Source: Conchocele bisecta | Taxonomy: Eukaryota > Mollusca > Bivalvia > Lucinida > Thyasiridae | Direction of reading: 5' to 3' | Length of the DNA stretch: 64,000 bases | Assembly: GCA_029237695.1 (NCBI GenBank) | Contig: CM055275.1 | Span: forward strand, 83,508,068-83,572,067 | Shown: piece by piece, positions 10,043 to 20,739 of the stretch | Layout: each line of letters opens with the position of its first letter | Position numbering within the stretch: the stretch's first letter is position 1 | Program-made: the position numbers and the translations under genes | Notes under the pieces: model-generated | What the model was told of the DNA's origin: nothing | The model's input: the letters and a program-made list of their open reading frames with translations, nothing else | Database searches by the model: none

Positions 10043-13000
10043 TCATTTAAAATCCGTAGGGACTGTATATATGTGGTCCCTCGTCACTCGCTTATCGTAT
10101 CCATATTTGTACACTTTGTGTTCGCTTTTCGTTAGCAATTTTCGGTTTTTGCTGTCACGACATATCTTAAAATTGTCTTTCACTGTCATTGTTTCATCTC
10201 TCGATTCTGTCACCATTCTTTTCAACGCATAGTAATTAATGTCTTTCGAATTCTTATAATTCAATGTGATTCCTCGAACTTTGCGGCATGTTCGATTCCC
10301 ATCTTCTCCGGGTTTTTCTAGTTCATACCCATAATTTTTCGGACCCGCAGTCGCGAAGCTGATGATTTTGTTGTTAGATATTTCGTTTGTAAGGTCCCCA
10401 AGATAGTCTCCCAGGGACGGTTTCCATTCCCCGGGCTGAGATGTGAATATTACAGAATCAGTATCTACATACAGAGTACGGGGTCCAAGTTTCTCTATGT
10501 AACTGTATAGCTTTAGCCCAGCCTGAGCTGTTGTGTATGCCGCTATCACAACGTTGGTTCTATCAGACGTTTCTATGAAGTCGTCATTGTATTTCCAGGT
10601 CATTTATACCATTTCCTCCCAAACGAAATTCACAGACAACACTTCTTGCTGGTCACTGGTTAATTTGTCGTAGAATATCGCGGGGTCTGTGACATATGTA
10701 ACTTGAGGCATATTGGGTCTCTGCCCAAATTTTCCTCAGAACGAATTCAGCATTAATATTGTCAGAGCTCTCAGTTCAGGATTATTTTCTATGTTACTGT
10801 ACTCGAGATGGATTCCTTCACGCATGTGGTAATCATCTATATATTTACGTTTACGTAATCGGTGAACAGACCACCGCTCATCGTGGATGGATCATATTGA
10901 GCTATCTGATCGAAATTCCACACTTCGTAGATTTTTTCTACTTTGTACCTCTTGCTCATGGCCATCTTCAACTCGTCTGTCACCCACGTGCCGATCAATG
11001 CTCTTTTCTCATCATTGTGCTGACATGGTGATTGTTGGTAAGTTTCTGCGCACGTTTTGCATAAAACGAATAAAAGCTTATCGTTCATTCTCATTGGAAG
11101 GACAGGAATGTACAAGCCTCGCGGTGGCAGGACCTTACATTTAATAATTTCGTCATACTTGTTTATCTCGTCAAAATCCTCAGTGATGATAGACGGATGC
11201 CCAAGTGGTACTTTCCCGGTTTTGTTTACCCATGGGTACAAGCTCGTGACGTCGTAGTAATCTATTGAACCGTCCCCGGATGCCTCCTTTAATAAAGTAA
11301 ACGGCTCGGTTCTGCCTCCAAAGAACGCGTCTCGAGGTTCCAGCGGTGTTACAAATTCTAACTTATATATAAACGTTTTCATTTCTTCGTTTTCCCGCAG
11401 TTCGTTATCAAAATCAAGTTCCCATTTCGCAATGTATGTATAGCCTAAGCCTTCGATGTACCGTTTCTTTATCAGGGTCCGCTCGTACAGTTCACCCATC
11501 GTGGTGTCGTTTACCGGATTCAGAGTTGTTTTCGAGTAACATTTCGGGTTTCCGTGCCAGAAATCGCCGTGGAATTCTAATACCACCTTCTCACCATCTT
11601 CTGTCTCATAGTATCCGTCTACTAGATATTTTCCTATTTTCTTCTCCCCGCCATTCCTAGCATGTTGGATAGGCATGCCTAGTTGACGGGATACATATTT
11701 GATCCATTGAAGAGCCTTGATTGATTGTCTCTGCTCGGGCTTGTAACCGTGATGCTTTATGATTCCGATAGTTTCCGATTGTAGAAACTTTGTACGAAAT
11801 ACTAAGTTGCAAGCTGACGCTATTGTGCAACAATGTTCGAATGGGTCAATACCGAGATCACCTTCCACTGATGACGTCACTTCCATAAATAATTCGCGGA
11901 ATTTTAAGCAACACCTCAATATGTCAACATCTGAGCGGCAATATTTGAGTAATTCTTTTTGCAAATCGAATGTGCTGTTTTTGTTATCTTTGTACCATTC
12001 ATAGAAACATTGTCTGCCTTCAGATTTCATCCCGTCTGGATTGTAGTACTTAGGTTCTGGGAGGTGGTTTCATACTTTGTGTTGATTCTCTTTTCGATTG
12101 TATAGATGTGGAAACTGTCCTTTACATAGCTCTGGAATTTGGAACATCCCGGGTAGCTTGGATAGGGCCATCGGCAGAAAATTCATACTCTCTATCATTT
12201 TGATCGTGCACTCTTTTACGAATAGTGAGATTATCTTTGATCCGTTTGAAATTATTTCCAGTTTAATACCATTTCTATACAGATATTGAATGACCGGATA
12301 TGAGTCGTACCCTTTGAAATTATGAGCAAGTACAATAGCTCTTTCATTGTCTTCAGAAAATAACCACTCACAGAAATCGTCGGTTGTATTCGACCCAGAA
12401 AATACTCTCTCTCTCACCTCACAGTTCTCACATTCGTCTACCTCACGGTCCAAACAATCTTCACATACTTTATGAACTACACATAGGTTTGGTTTATGTT
12501 CTAACGAGCCGCATTGTGATTCACCACAATTCTTGCATTTCCCATTTGTCTGATCAAATGCATAACCTGTCTCGCACTCTATCATGTCATCCTGTGTACA
12601 TTCCATATCATAGAAGATGAATGTGCTTAGTGTGTTAGGTTCACACTCATTGTCTATGTCTGTCTTTTCATCCAATAATGTATCGCCATCATCGTGGGTC
12701 ACTGTTTTGGAGGTCACTCGTTTCATATAGCACTGATGTCCCTCTGGAAAATAGTCACTGCATGTCTTGCATAAGGTTTCCCCACAGACGTGTTCGGTTT
12801 TATGCAGCCCGCGATTAATGGTTTTGTGACAATTTCCACACTTATAAATGGTTTGCCATGTAGACGTGCCTTTCTTTGTAGACTTCTGATGGAGGTCATA
12901 GCATTCCGGCCCGTTAAACCGGCGGTGACATTTCCTACAATCGATCAATGTACCCGTACTATCGTGTATTTTACGACAGGCATCACAGGCGTTGTTGCAT

Positions 13001-14129
13001 TTGTGTTTCTCTTTATTACTATATCCCTTTTCACATTTGTAACAATAGTAAACACGACTGATAAATGCAGGCATAGACGTGATTACGTCATAGTGGTCAT
13101 TATGGAGAAGGATATGTATCTTCTTCTCCGAATCGGGGCCTGTGTAGATATCAGCATTCACTTGGTCACGGTCATGGATCTGATATCCACACATCACGGC
13201 TTGAAATTTCTTCAACTCTTCAATCCCACAACGTCCCTGTGGAACACCTGCACGATCATGTAGTTCCTCTGCAAGTTCTTTCTGTATATAACCAGCATGT
13301 CTAATTGATTCCCATTGTTCGTGTTTGTCTAGTCTCGCCTTTGCCGTCACAATAGCACGAGCACAGCACAGTTCATCATTGTTTTGTATGCGAATAATGC
13401 ACTGCTTATCCTTGAGAAATCTCTCAAAGTTCACGTTATGTCCAGTACAAACTCTTCGTATGATTGTAGCACATGTTCTATCTCTGATAAAAACAGTTCC
13501 ACGTTCAACACATGTTTTCGCATTAATGGCAATGTGATAGGAAAATCCAGTTCCGGGGACTGCACCACCAATCTAATCAAGTCGGGTGGGCTGGCGAATG
13601 TTGTTACTTCTGCCATAATAGAAGCGAAAATTCTTTTTAGAGTTTTCGTAATTTCCCGCAAACCTTCTACTTCTATATCCTTGAACGCAACCACATACGT
13701 AGATGAGGTGGTGTTGAACTTTATTATTTTCACTTGTTTCGTCTTTTTCATAGAGTAATACTTCTTTGGATCATCAATTTTGACGAGTTTTATATCCTGT
13801 GCTTCATCTCCCGCATCATGTTTCCTTTTAACACCACCTCCTTGTTGATGACGTATCCGGATATGTCTCGCCAGATTATCCGGTCTAGTAAATACCATCG
13901 AGCACTGCAAACACTCATGTTGTCTGAACGCTCGGTGTCTCGCCTGGTGACGTTCTAGGTTGTCAGCACGGCCGAAGCACTTTCCACACGTCACGCAGGT
14001 AAATTTCTCCCAGTGGTTTACGGTACGTCGATGTTGTAGTAACTGGCTCAGCTTGAAGAACCCGCTCCCACATATTTCGCAAGGGTAAGCCATGTCTGCT
14101 AGCTTAGAAGTCTGGAAGTATAATAACAA
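10043..14129 (-). pseudogene. Polinton zinc-finger protein-primed DNA polymerase B (pPolB), broken
   Basis: Family B, protein-primed polymerase that would copy the element from its ends. The likely start is the Met at 14093 (MAYPCEIC). Three C2H2 fingers follow within 80 residues (Cys17-His39, Cys45-His65, Cys73-His94 counted from 14129), then a basic linker, then cysteine-rich CxxC clusters at about 12760-13050. Exonuclease motifs: Exo I FYDMEC at about 12600-12620, Exo II AHNFKGYD at about 12304-12332, Exo III YCRSDVDI near 11920-11945. An FHGDFWHG segment lies at about 11540-11575. Polymerase motif A YDVTSLYP is at 11233-11261 and motif C YVDTDSV at 10451-10471. Lesions: a frameshift at about 13431; TGA at 12070-12072; a frameshift with apparent loss of sequence near 10840-10855; TGA at 10736-10738 inside motif B; TAA at 10604-10606. 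Total about 1,350 codons, within the family range. Identity is certain from the motifs; inactivity is clear. Confidence 0.95.
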
Positions 14130-14338
14130 AACTATAAGTTAATCTCTCCTTCTTATGGACAATTGAAACACGTACTAGGATGTGAATGGACAGTTTTAGA
14201 TTGGCTTACTTTGAATACTCAAATCTGATTGGTTGATTGTGATGGGGCTAGCCGGATGAAACCGGCTGGAACCTGTTTGAACTAGTTTTTGTAAAATGCA
14301 TAAGAAGGGGTGTCCTCGTATATAAAATATGTATAATC
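14130..14338. promoter_or_regulatory. Intergenic region between divergent Polinton genes
   Basis: The polymerase starts leftward and the zinc-finger/ATPase gene rightward from this ~210-base AT-rich gap, so it should hold both promoters. An inverted CCAAT (gattggttga) lies near 14227. A TATATAAAA at 14319-14327 sits only 12 bases before the right-hand ATG, which is too close for a conventional TATA unless translation begins downstream. Confidence 0.45.
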
Positions 14339-16179
14339 ATGGAGTGTCAAAAGTGCAACATCAGTTTTAGTAGTAGATTCAACATGAATCGTCATATAAC
14401 TAATAAACACTGGGAAATGACAGGAAGAGGCGTGACACATAGAAAGCATGGAGCACATGAAGATATGGGAGCTCCGAGAGCTCCGGGAGAAATGGGAGAA
14501 ATGGGAGCTCCGAGAGCTCGGGAGAAATGGGAGCTCGAGAGCTCCGGAAGAAATGGGAGCTCTCATGGGAGCTAAGAGAGGAATGGGAGCTCCCAAAGAG
14601 CTCCCGAGATGGGAGCTCCGAGAGTTGGGAGCTCCCGTGTGAGTTCTGGGAGCTCCGGGAGCTCCCGTGGGAGCTCCGAGAGCTCCCAAAGAGCTCCCGA
14701 AATGGGAGCTCCGAGCTCCGGAAGAAATGGGAGCTCCGAGAGCTCCGAAAGATATGAGACAACCAGAAGCTCAGACGAATCAGGAATTGATGTCAGAGCC
14801 TACGCAGTCAGACACGCAGTCAAACTTCGTTTTCGAACATCCATTTACATGCATGATTAGCGGCCCGACGTCGTCCGGAAAAACCTAAAACGCAACTGTT
14901 AGAACGAGCGAAGGAAAAGATAGTTCCAACACCACAGAGAATTATCTGGTTTTACAAGAGATGGCAACCGTTATACGATCACATCAGACAACGCGTCTAT
15001 CCTAAAGTCGAGTTCATCAAGGGGATTCCATTCAACTTAGAAAATGACGAATTCATAGATCCAAATCTCAATAACGTTATTATATTGGATGGCATGGCAT
15101 CCGAAGCTGCGAAGGATGAACGTGTTACAGATTTATATACGGAAGGAAGTCATCATAGGAACATGTCCGTCATGTCTTTCAACCAAAACATGTTCCATAG
15201 TAAAAACCCAACCATGCGAAGAAATTGTCAGTATCAGGTAATATTTATAACTCCCGTAGACAAACAACCAGTAATGACACTAGCCAGGCAAATGTATCCT
15301 ACTAATCCGCAGGTACTTCTGCGTCAGTTTGACGAAGCTGTGAATACACTGTACGGCTATCTAGTGGTTGATTTAAAAGCCAGAACCCCGGAGCATTTGC
15401 GCATGCGCACAAACATTCTAAATAGCATAAGAAGGGCCGAGACAAACAATTCAGACAACAGCATAAGAGGGAGCGAATCGCATAGCAGTGTTAAACATGC
15501 AGACCATAGGAACGACGTCCGCATTGATAATAACGACATACGGCGATATAACTCGGGAGAAGTATCATATTCAGAACACGATCAAGACACAGAAGACGAA
15601 GTCATGCATTCTTGCGATGACTGCGGGTTGGTGTTTATGGACATCCACGATTTACAACGGCACGTGAAACAATGGTGTTACGAGGGCCAATCCGCAAAAC
15701 GAAAAGCAGATGACAACCCCGAAGAGGAGCATATTAGTAAGAAATGGATATCATTGGAACACGATAATATGGACGATGATGATATTGAGGAATATTTTGG
15801 GAAGATGGTGGATGAGGCGACAGCCAAGAGCGAAGACATCTGGACTGAGAAAGTAGAGGAATTTCAACAAAACGGTATCCCCCTCAAGAAGGCAAAGGCA
15901 GATGCGTATGACTACGTGTTTGATATCGATAAAGGAGAATTCTTAAAGACGTACACTACATTATTGAAGCGGCTAATTCCTATTACCGAAAGCGAAATAC
16001 ATAAGAAAATAATTGAGGAAATTATAGCCTTAGAGGATATGCCATTAAATAAGAGAATTAAAAAGATTTTGAACAAATACAGTCATTGGTTCTACGGTCT
16101 GTTGCCTGATGGTGATGATAGCGATGCCACAGAGGAAGACACAGAAGATGAGAGTGACGATTACATCTCAAACAGCATA
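14339..16179 (+). pseudogene. Polinton zinc-finger packaging-type ATPase (FtsK/HerA-like, A32-type), broken
   Basis: The N-terminus has one C2H2 finger (MECQKC...RHITNKH). It runs into a GAGCTC-rich minisatellite (14452-14760) in which the frame changes. The ATPase core follows: FEHPFTCMISGPTSSGKT with Walker A at 14862-14885, then a +1 frameshift with TAA at 14886-14888. Frame resumes at 14890 and runs open to the nested MITE. The Walker B region is VIILDG at 15076-15093, where the family normally has a second acidic residue after the Asp. Next comes EGSHHRNMSVMSFNQNMF, typical of these ATPases. The tail has a C2HC-type finger (CDDCGLVFMDIHDLQRH, about 15615-15680) and acidic stretches. The last codons are interrupted by the TA-flanked MITE at 16180. 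The role would be DNA packaging or translocation. Identity to this family is strong; activity is excluded by the frameshift. Confidence 0.88.
14452..14760. repeat. GGGAGCTCC palindromic minisatellite inside the ATPase gene
   Basis: About 25 variants of GGGAGCTCCGAGAGCTCC with ggaagaaat spacers. Each core is its own reverse complement (GGAGCTCC, GAGCTC). All three plus-strand frames and two minus-strand frames stay open across most of it because the unit rarely makes stops. It separates the N-terminal zinc finger from the Walker A segment and carries the frame change between them. Confidence 0.9.
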
Positions 16180-17670
16180 CAGTGCAGTCTCCGTTTTTGT
16201 TCCACCGTAGACAACACTTCCAAACTCAACGCGAACGCAACGCGAACGCAACGGTTTGCTGTAGCGTTGTATACGTTGTTTAAACGTATAATACGGTTCG
16301 TACACGTGTAATACACATTGTCAAACCGTTTAGTTTAAAAGCGTTGTATACGTTGTTTAAACGTATAATACGGTTCGTACACGTGTAATACACATTGTCA
16401 AACCGTTTAGTTTTAAAGCGTGTAATACGTTTTAGCTTCAATGCGATAACACGCTTTGGCGTATACATATGTAGCGAGGTGAAAGAGTTGAAACGTGTAC
16501 AACGCTTTACCTGGAAGCGTGTAGCTATATGAAAGCGTTGAAACGTGTACAACGGTTACACGTTTTAACACAAATACCTGTTCGGCCCCGATCTCTTCGA
16601 GGCGTCCTTGTTTCGTCCCTTTTAAAATAATCGCGAATACATACCCATCAGATCGAGTTCAAAGTACATCGGCGGTGTGATTTAGCACTTCAATTGATCC
16701 CTAATCCCTGATGACTAATGAGTCACGCTTTTAACACGACATATGTACCTTGTCGTTTATCAAAATGTTTGAGAATTGTAGATCACGTGAGCTGGCTCAT
16801 CAGGATCTGCGGCATTCCTATGTACATTTTATATACACAAAAATGACGCCTAATACAGCGTAATGTAACAGTTCCTAACTTAATATGGAATAGCCCGGGC
16901 CGATAGTCCGTGTCAGTTAATTGGGGTGAAATATTACGAACACAGATAAACACAGTGCATGGTTTCTTTATTTTATTTTAACATCATCAGAAATGGCGAG
17001 TCTAGGAACTCTCGTATTATCTTTACGCCGATCAGTCACTAATCCGCTATACACCTGTCCCACGCGTGTGTTAAGATTAATCGATATTTAGAGAAACTGA
17101 ATACACAGCGAGCTGCACACTGGTTTAACACGGATATGGCCCGCGGATATGTGTCATAAATTACTTGGTGGTCAAAACATTCTACGCGATACAAGGTTGG
17201 CATACCAAAACGTGTAATGTGTTAAAACCCGTGGAAACGTGTTATACGTATAACACGGTTTAATCTGTACGGTGCTGTGTACATGTAGATGCGTGTAACC
17301 GTTCGTCAACGAAAGCGTTAAAATCGTTTAAGGGTTTACCTTAGCGTTGTATACGCTTACAACCGTTGTAGACGTGTACAACCGTTGTACACGGATTACA
17401 CGCTTTTGAAACTCAATACGTTGTTTACAACCGTTGTATACGTTTACAACCGTTGTACACGGATTACACGCTTTTGAAACTCAATGCGTTGAACACGGTT
17501 TGTTCGACTTTCGCGCATGCGCAAGAGTGGGGAAACGCAACGCATGGCCGAAAACGTATTACACGTAGACGACACACGGTTTGAAACGCAACTAACGGAA
17601 ACTCCACGGATACGCAACGCACAACACTTTGTACACGTATAAACCCGGAACATTTTGACAGAAACAACTG
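16180..17670. mobile_element. TA-flanked MITE nested in the Polinton, 1,491 bp
   Basis: Begins CAGTGCAGTCTCC and ends GACAGAAACAACTG, with TA on both sides (16178-16179, 17671-17672). The terminal 24 bases match as inverted repeats at 13 positions (CAGT, TCT and TGTTCC). A second copy is at 48508-50201, also with TA on both sides, which fixes the boundaries. The subterminal DNA has tandem pairs such as cgttgtatacgttgtttaaa and acaaccgttgtacacggatt, all built on ACGTRTACAAC-like palindromes. No transposase is present. It interrupts the end of the ATPase-gene frame, so it arrived after the Polinton gene was formed. Confidence 0.85.
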
Positions 17671-17714
17671 TAAGAACAACACCATTTATATGAATAATAT
17701 TACACTCAACAGAA

Positions 17715-18733
17715 ATGGAAAATTATCTGCACTCGATATATTTCGACCCGTCAAAGCCTGCTAGTTTCTCTGGACCAGATAAATTGTACAATTATGTTAA
17801 GAAACGAGATCAATATGAAATAAGTAAATACAAAATCCGCAAGTGGTAACAACAACAAGAATCTTACAGTTTAAGCAAACCGGTGAGAAGACGATTAATC
17901 CGAAATCACGTGATTACAGCCGGTATTGATGATTTGTGGGAAGCAGACTTGTTGGATATGTCAAAGTATGATAAAGACAATGACGGCATTACATTCATCC
18001 TACTGGTTGTAGATGTATTTTCAAAATATATATGGCTTAGACGATTGACAAATAAGACGGGTGTTACAATAAGGACGGCTTTTCGAGATATATTTGCCGC
18101 AGGACGAACCTCTAGACGACTATCCACTGATAAAGGTCAAGAATTCCGCGCTAAAGTTGTCCAAGATCTTATGAAAAAGAACAAAGTTTTGTATTTTCCT
18201 ACACAAAATGAAACCAAAGCGTCCGTAGCGGAGAGAACGATCAAGACTATCAAGATGAAACTGTACCGTTATATGAACTATAAACAAACGGACATATATC
18301 TACCAGCGTTACAAGACATAGCGACAAGTTATAATAGTACCGTACATAGAACGATAGATACGGCGCCAGCGTCGGTTAAAGACGAAAACGGTTCAAAATC
18401 GGTGACTATGTACGAATATCACACTTACGGGGGACGTTTACCAGGGCTTACGATCAGACATACAGCGGGGAAATATTCAAAATATTCCGGTGATATTTCC
18501 GGGGGCAGATACCGGTGTACCGATTGAAAGACATGGCTAATGAAGATATTACCGGAACTTTCTACGAAAGCGAGCTTCAACAAATCCTGGTGGACCAGGA
18601 CCAAATGTGGAGAGTGGAAACCATTATAAAAACGAGAGGAAGAGGAATAAACAAACAATACTTCATGAAATGGCTACATTTTCCCAAGAAATTCAATTCA
18701 TGGATAGACGCTGAAGATATAAAAGACGTTTGA
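17715..18733 (+). pseudogene. Polinton integrase (retrovirus-like, rve fold) with C-terminal chromodomain, broken
   Basis: The likely start is ATG 17715 (MENYLHSIYFDP). The catalytic DDE triad is visible: Asp in WEADLLDM near 17945, Asp in LSTDKGQEF near 18125, and Glu in KASVAERTIKTIK near 18230. The usual spacing between the second Asp and the Glu is kept. After the core the frame shifts at about 18430-18527. The continuation in another frame (18515-18733) reads YRLKDMANEDITGTFYE, then a chromodomain (WRVETIIKTRGRGINKQYF, MKWLHFPKKFNSWI) ending at TGA/18733. An in-frame TAA lies at 17847-17849, just before the core. The enzyme would insert the element and make the 6-bp target duplication. 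Integrase plus chromodomain is normal for Polintons. A retroviral origin is not supported because no gag, protease or reverse transcriptase lies nearby. Confidence 0.92.
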
Positions 18734-19200
18734 TACTGTTGTAACCTGATATGCCTTTTGTATGTACATGTTGGTGTCGTAATAAATAAACCGTACATAT
18801 AATCAACGTCTTGTTGTTTGTCAAATTACCATTATAATTGGAGGCCCATGCATGGAATGGAGTAATAGACCCCCAAGTGGGGGCATATAAGCAATGACAT
18901 AATAGTAATAATAAATCAATAAATGGCTAGAGTATTCAAACTGAACAAAATGCATTCCGGTGCATGGTCCCTAACAAAAACCCAATAAATGGGAAAATAG
19001 CACAAAATACAACAAAGACTCCACAAAACAGCCTTCCTCCAAACAAAACACTAAGAAAACAATAACGATCCTAGAAACAGTAAGACACGTCGCAATACAA
19101 CAAGACTTCCGCCTATGAACGGTCAACGCCACTGTGGGCTTTAAACAAAAACCGGGTTAGCACGGCGTCACAAACCCCTCCCACTATCAATAATATGATT
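18734..19200. other. Polinton non-coding region after integrase
   Basis: No gene seen. AATAAATAAA at about 18780-18790 could serve as a polyadenylation signal for the integrase. The rest is A-rich sequence without recognisable frames. Confidence 0.45.
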
Positions 19201-19500
19201 GATTATTATTGGTGTTTAACGGCATGTCAACAGCTAAGGCCGGGCCAAAAGGGTTGAAATATTCCGTATTCAGCATGTCCAAGATGAGAAATATCCCCAA
19301 AATCAGAGGTCAATATTTACAACATTCAGCCCTGAAATTAGAATATCCTGACCTGGTGCCAGGTCCATGCCACACCATAGTTGCTTAGCTCCGACTCCCA
19401 ACGGACTAGCTCTAATCGTATTACTTTGTCAGTGGGGTATAACAGGTTGTAGCTCACAGGGGGGCCAATGCGCTACATGAGGACTCCCCATGTAGGTCTG
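19201..19500 (+). repeat. Dispersed GTTTAAC...TATCAACAGC-type repeat nested in the Polinton
   Basis: ggtgtttaacggcatgtcaa, then acattcagccctgaaattag and ggtgccaggtccatgccaca match the family at 8064-8392 and elsewhere. So the Polinton is inserted into one member of this family and carries another. Confidence 0.75.
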
Positions 19501-19629
19501 TAATATGAACCCCTGTGGTTAAATTACCTTCCACCCACATCAATATATGTTAATGTATCGGGACGCGCCAAGTATACGACCGATACACTGGGCTTAGCAG
19601 GGGGCGGCACATACGTTGATTTGCCACAT

Positions 19630-19798
19630 GACGGTAGAGGGCCCTTATAGCAATGCGTGTGTGAAATAGTGAGGGATTTTCGATCAAGGAAACATAAAAT
19701 ATAGGGCACAGACGTTGATGGTAGAGGACCCTTAGAGCAATGCGTGTTTGAAATATTAAGGGATTCCGACAAAGGAAAACATAAAATATAGGCCATTT
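19630..19798 (+). repeat. Two tandem ~88-bp units
   Basis: gacggtagagggccctta to aacataaaatataggg, then gatggtagaggaccctta to aacataaaatatagg. Minus-strand open frames over this stretch (19524-19870) are products of the repeat and are not supported as genes. Confidence 0.75.
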
Positions 19799-20131
19799 AC
19801 GCGCGCTACGTAATGTAATACCTTGTAATGTACACAGTGTGGCTATCTGAGGCGAGTTTCTTCCCCCCAATATCTTTCACAATATATTAAGCCGGGTTTA
19901 TTAATCGACGCTCTGGTCAACTTACCTATGTTAAACGGGTCCACAGCGGCTCTCTTTACCAATAATACGATGTGCGCACCTCGACAGTTGAACATATTAT
20001 GATTCTCGCGACCGTACAGTTATTATTATAATACCAATATCCATTTTACCGCCTTACAAGTCCGCTGTATTCATTCGCCGATGGGGATCACGTGGTACTC
20101 ACCTGTACCGTTAAGTTTTGTTGTTCAAAAC

Positions 20132-20344
20132 CGTCGTCTGCTGTCCACATAGAACGTCACGCAGACGTGTCTATACATGTTATGGGAAAAAACCGATGAC
20201 TCATTAAACTGCTATTTATTTATCGATACACTGGCCATTGTGGACATTGTCGTCTGCTATCGGTCGAGGCCACATGGCCATACAATAATGTGTATCGGCA
20301 TGTCGGAAAGACGGTATCGATCTGTTTAACTCTTGTCGTCTGCT
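20132..20344 (-). promoter_or_regulatory. Right subterminal copies of AGCAGACGACAA
   Basis: The complement TTGTCGTCTGCT occurs at 20247-20258 and 20333-20344, and a variant CGTCGTCTGCT at 20132-20142. Orientation mirrors the two left-end copies. Confidence 0.55.
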
Positions 20345-20440
20345 AGCGAATACCAGTATCGGTTTTTCGAAATTTGACTGCACCGACCAAATGATGGAAC
20401 ATATAGTAAAATCGCTACCTATAGCGCTGAGGTTAACTAT

Positions 20441-20674
20441 GTTTCTAGCCAATAACGCGAATATTAACCCATTGTGATATTTTTTTAAATACCCCAGACA
20501 GCGTACGCGAACGCGGTAGTACGTACGTAGTCGCGGGCAATATCGATCGCTGGTCCCGTGTCAGTATACCGCGGGTTTTCCCGTGACATAGGCGCTATCG
20601 GTTTTTCTCCTCCTCCCTGGCAAAACCTTTAACATGGGGGAGATGGTACCTAGGGTGACACCCTGTTCTCTACT
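20441..20674 (-). repeat. Polinton right terminal inverted repeat
   Basis: Complement of the left repeat at about 98 per cent by eye. The terminus, read inward, is AGTAGAGAACAGGGTGTCAC: it has an extra GA compared with the left end and lacks the 19-base duplication. The target duplication CACATC follows at 20675-20680. Confidence 0.93.
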
Positions 20675-20739
20675 CACATCTCCAGTCGGGATTCCGGTAA
20701 GGACGAACCCAAACAGTGTTGACCAAACTGACCAACCCA

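Larger units (their letters stand above)
8393..20674. mobile_element. Polinton/Maverick element, 12,282 bp, decayed
   Basis: Boundaries come from comparison with the empty allele in copy B, from terminal inverted repeats of about 240 bases starting AGTAGA, and from a 6-bp target duplication. It encodes a protein-primed DNA polymerase B (10043-14129, minus), a zinc-finger packaging-type ATPase (14339-16179, plus) and an integrase with chromodomain (17715-18733, plus): three of the hallmark Polinton genes. Major and minor capsid proteins and the cysteine protease are not seen. Known autonomous Polintons are usually 15-20 kb; this one is 12.3 kb including about 2 kb of nested repeats. Every gene has stops or frameshifts, so this copy cannot be autonomous. 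It is inserted inside a dispersed repeat. Confidence 0.95.

Noticed and set aside
14319..14327. TATA box for the zinc-finger/ATPase gene
   Set aside because: Only 12 bases before the ATG, too near for a usual transcription start; kept only as a remark.
14282..14762. Ser/Gly/Ala/Pro-rich minus-strand proteins
   Set aside because: They are shadows of the palindromic GAGCTC minisatellite.
17715..18733. Retrovirus or LTR retrotransposon suggested by the integrase
   Set aside because: No reverse transcriptase, gag or LTR is near; the integrase lies in a TIR-bounded element with DNA polymerase B and an ATPase, as in Polintons.
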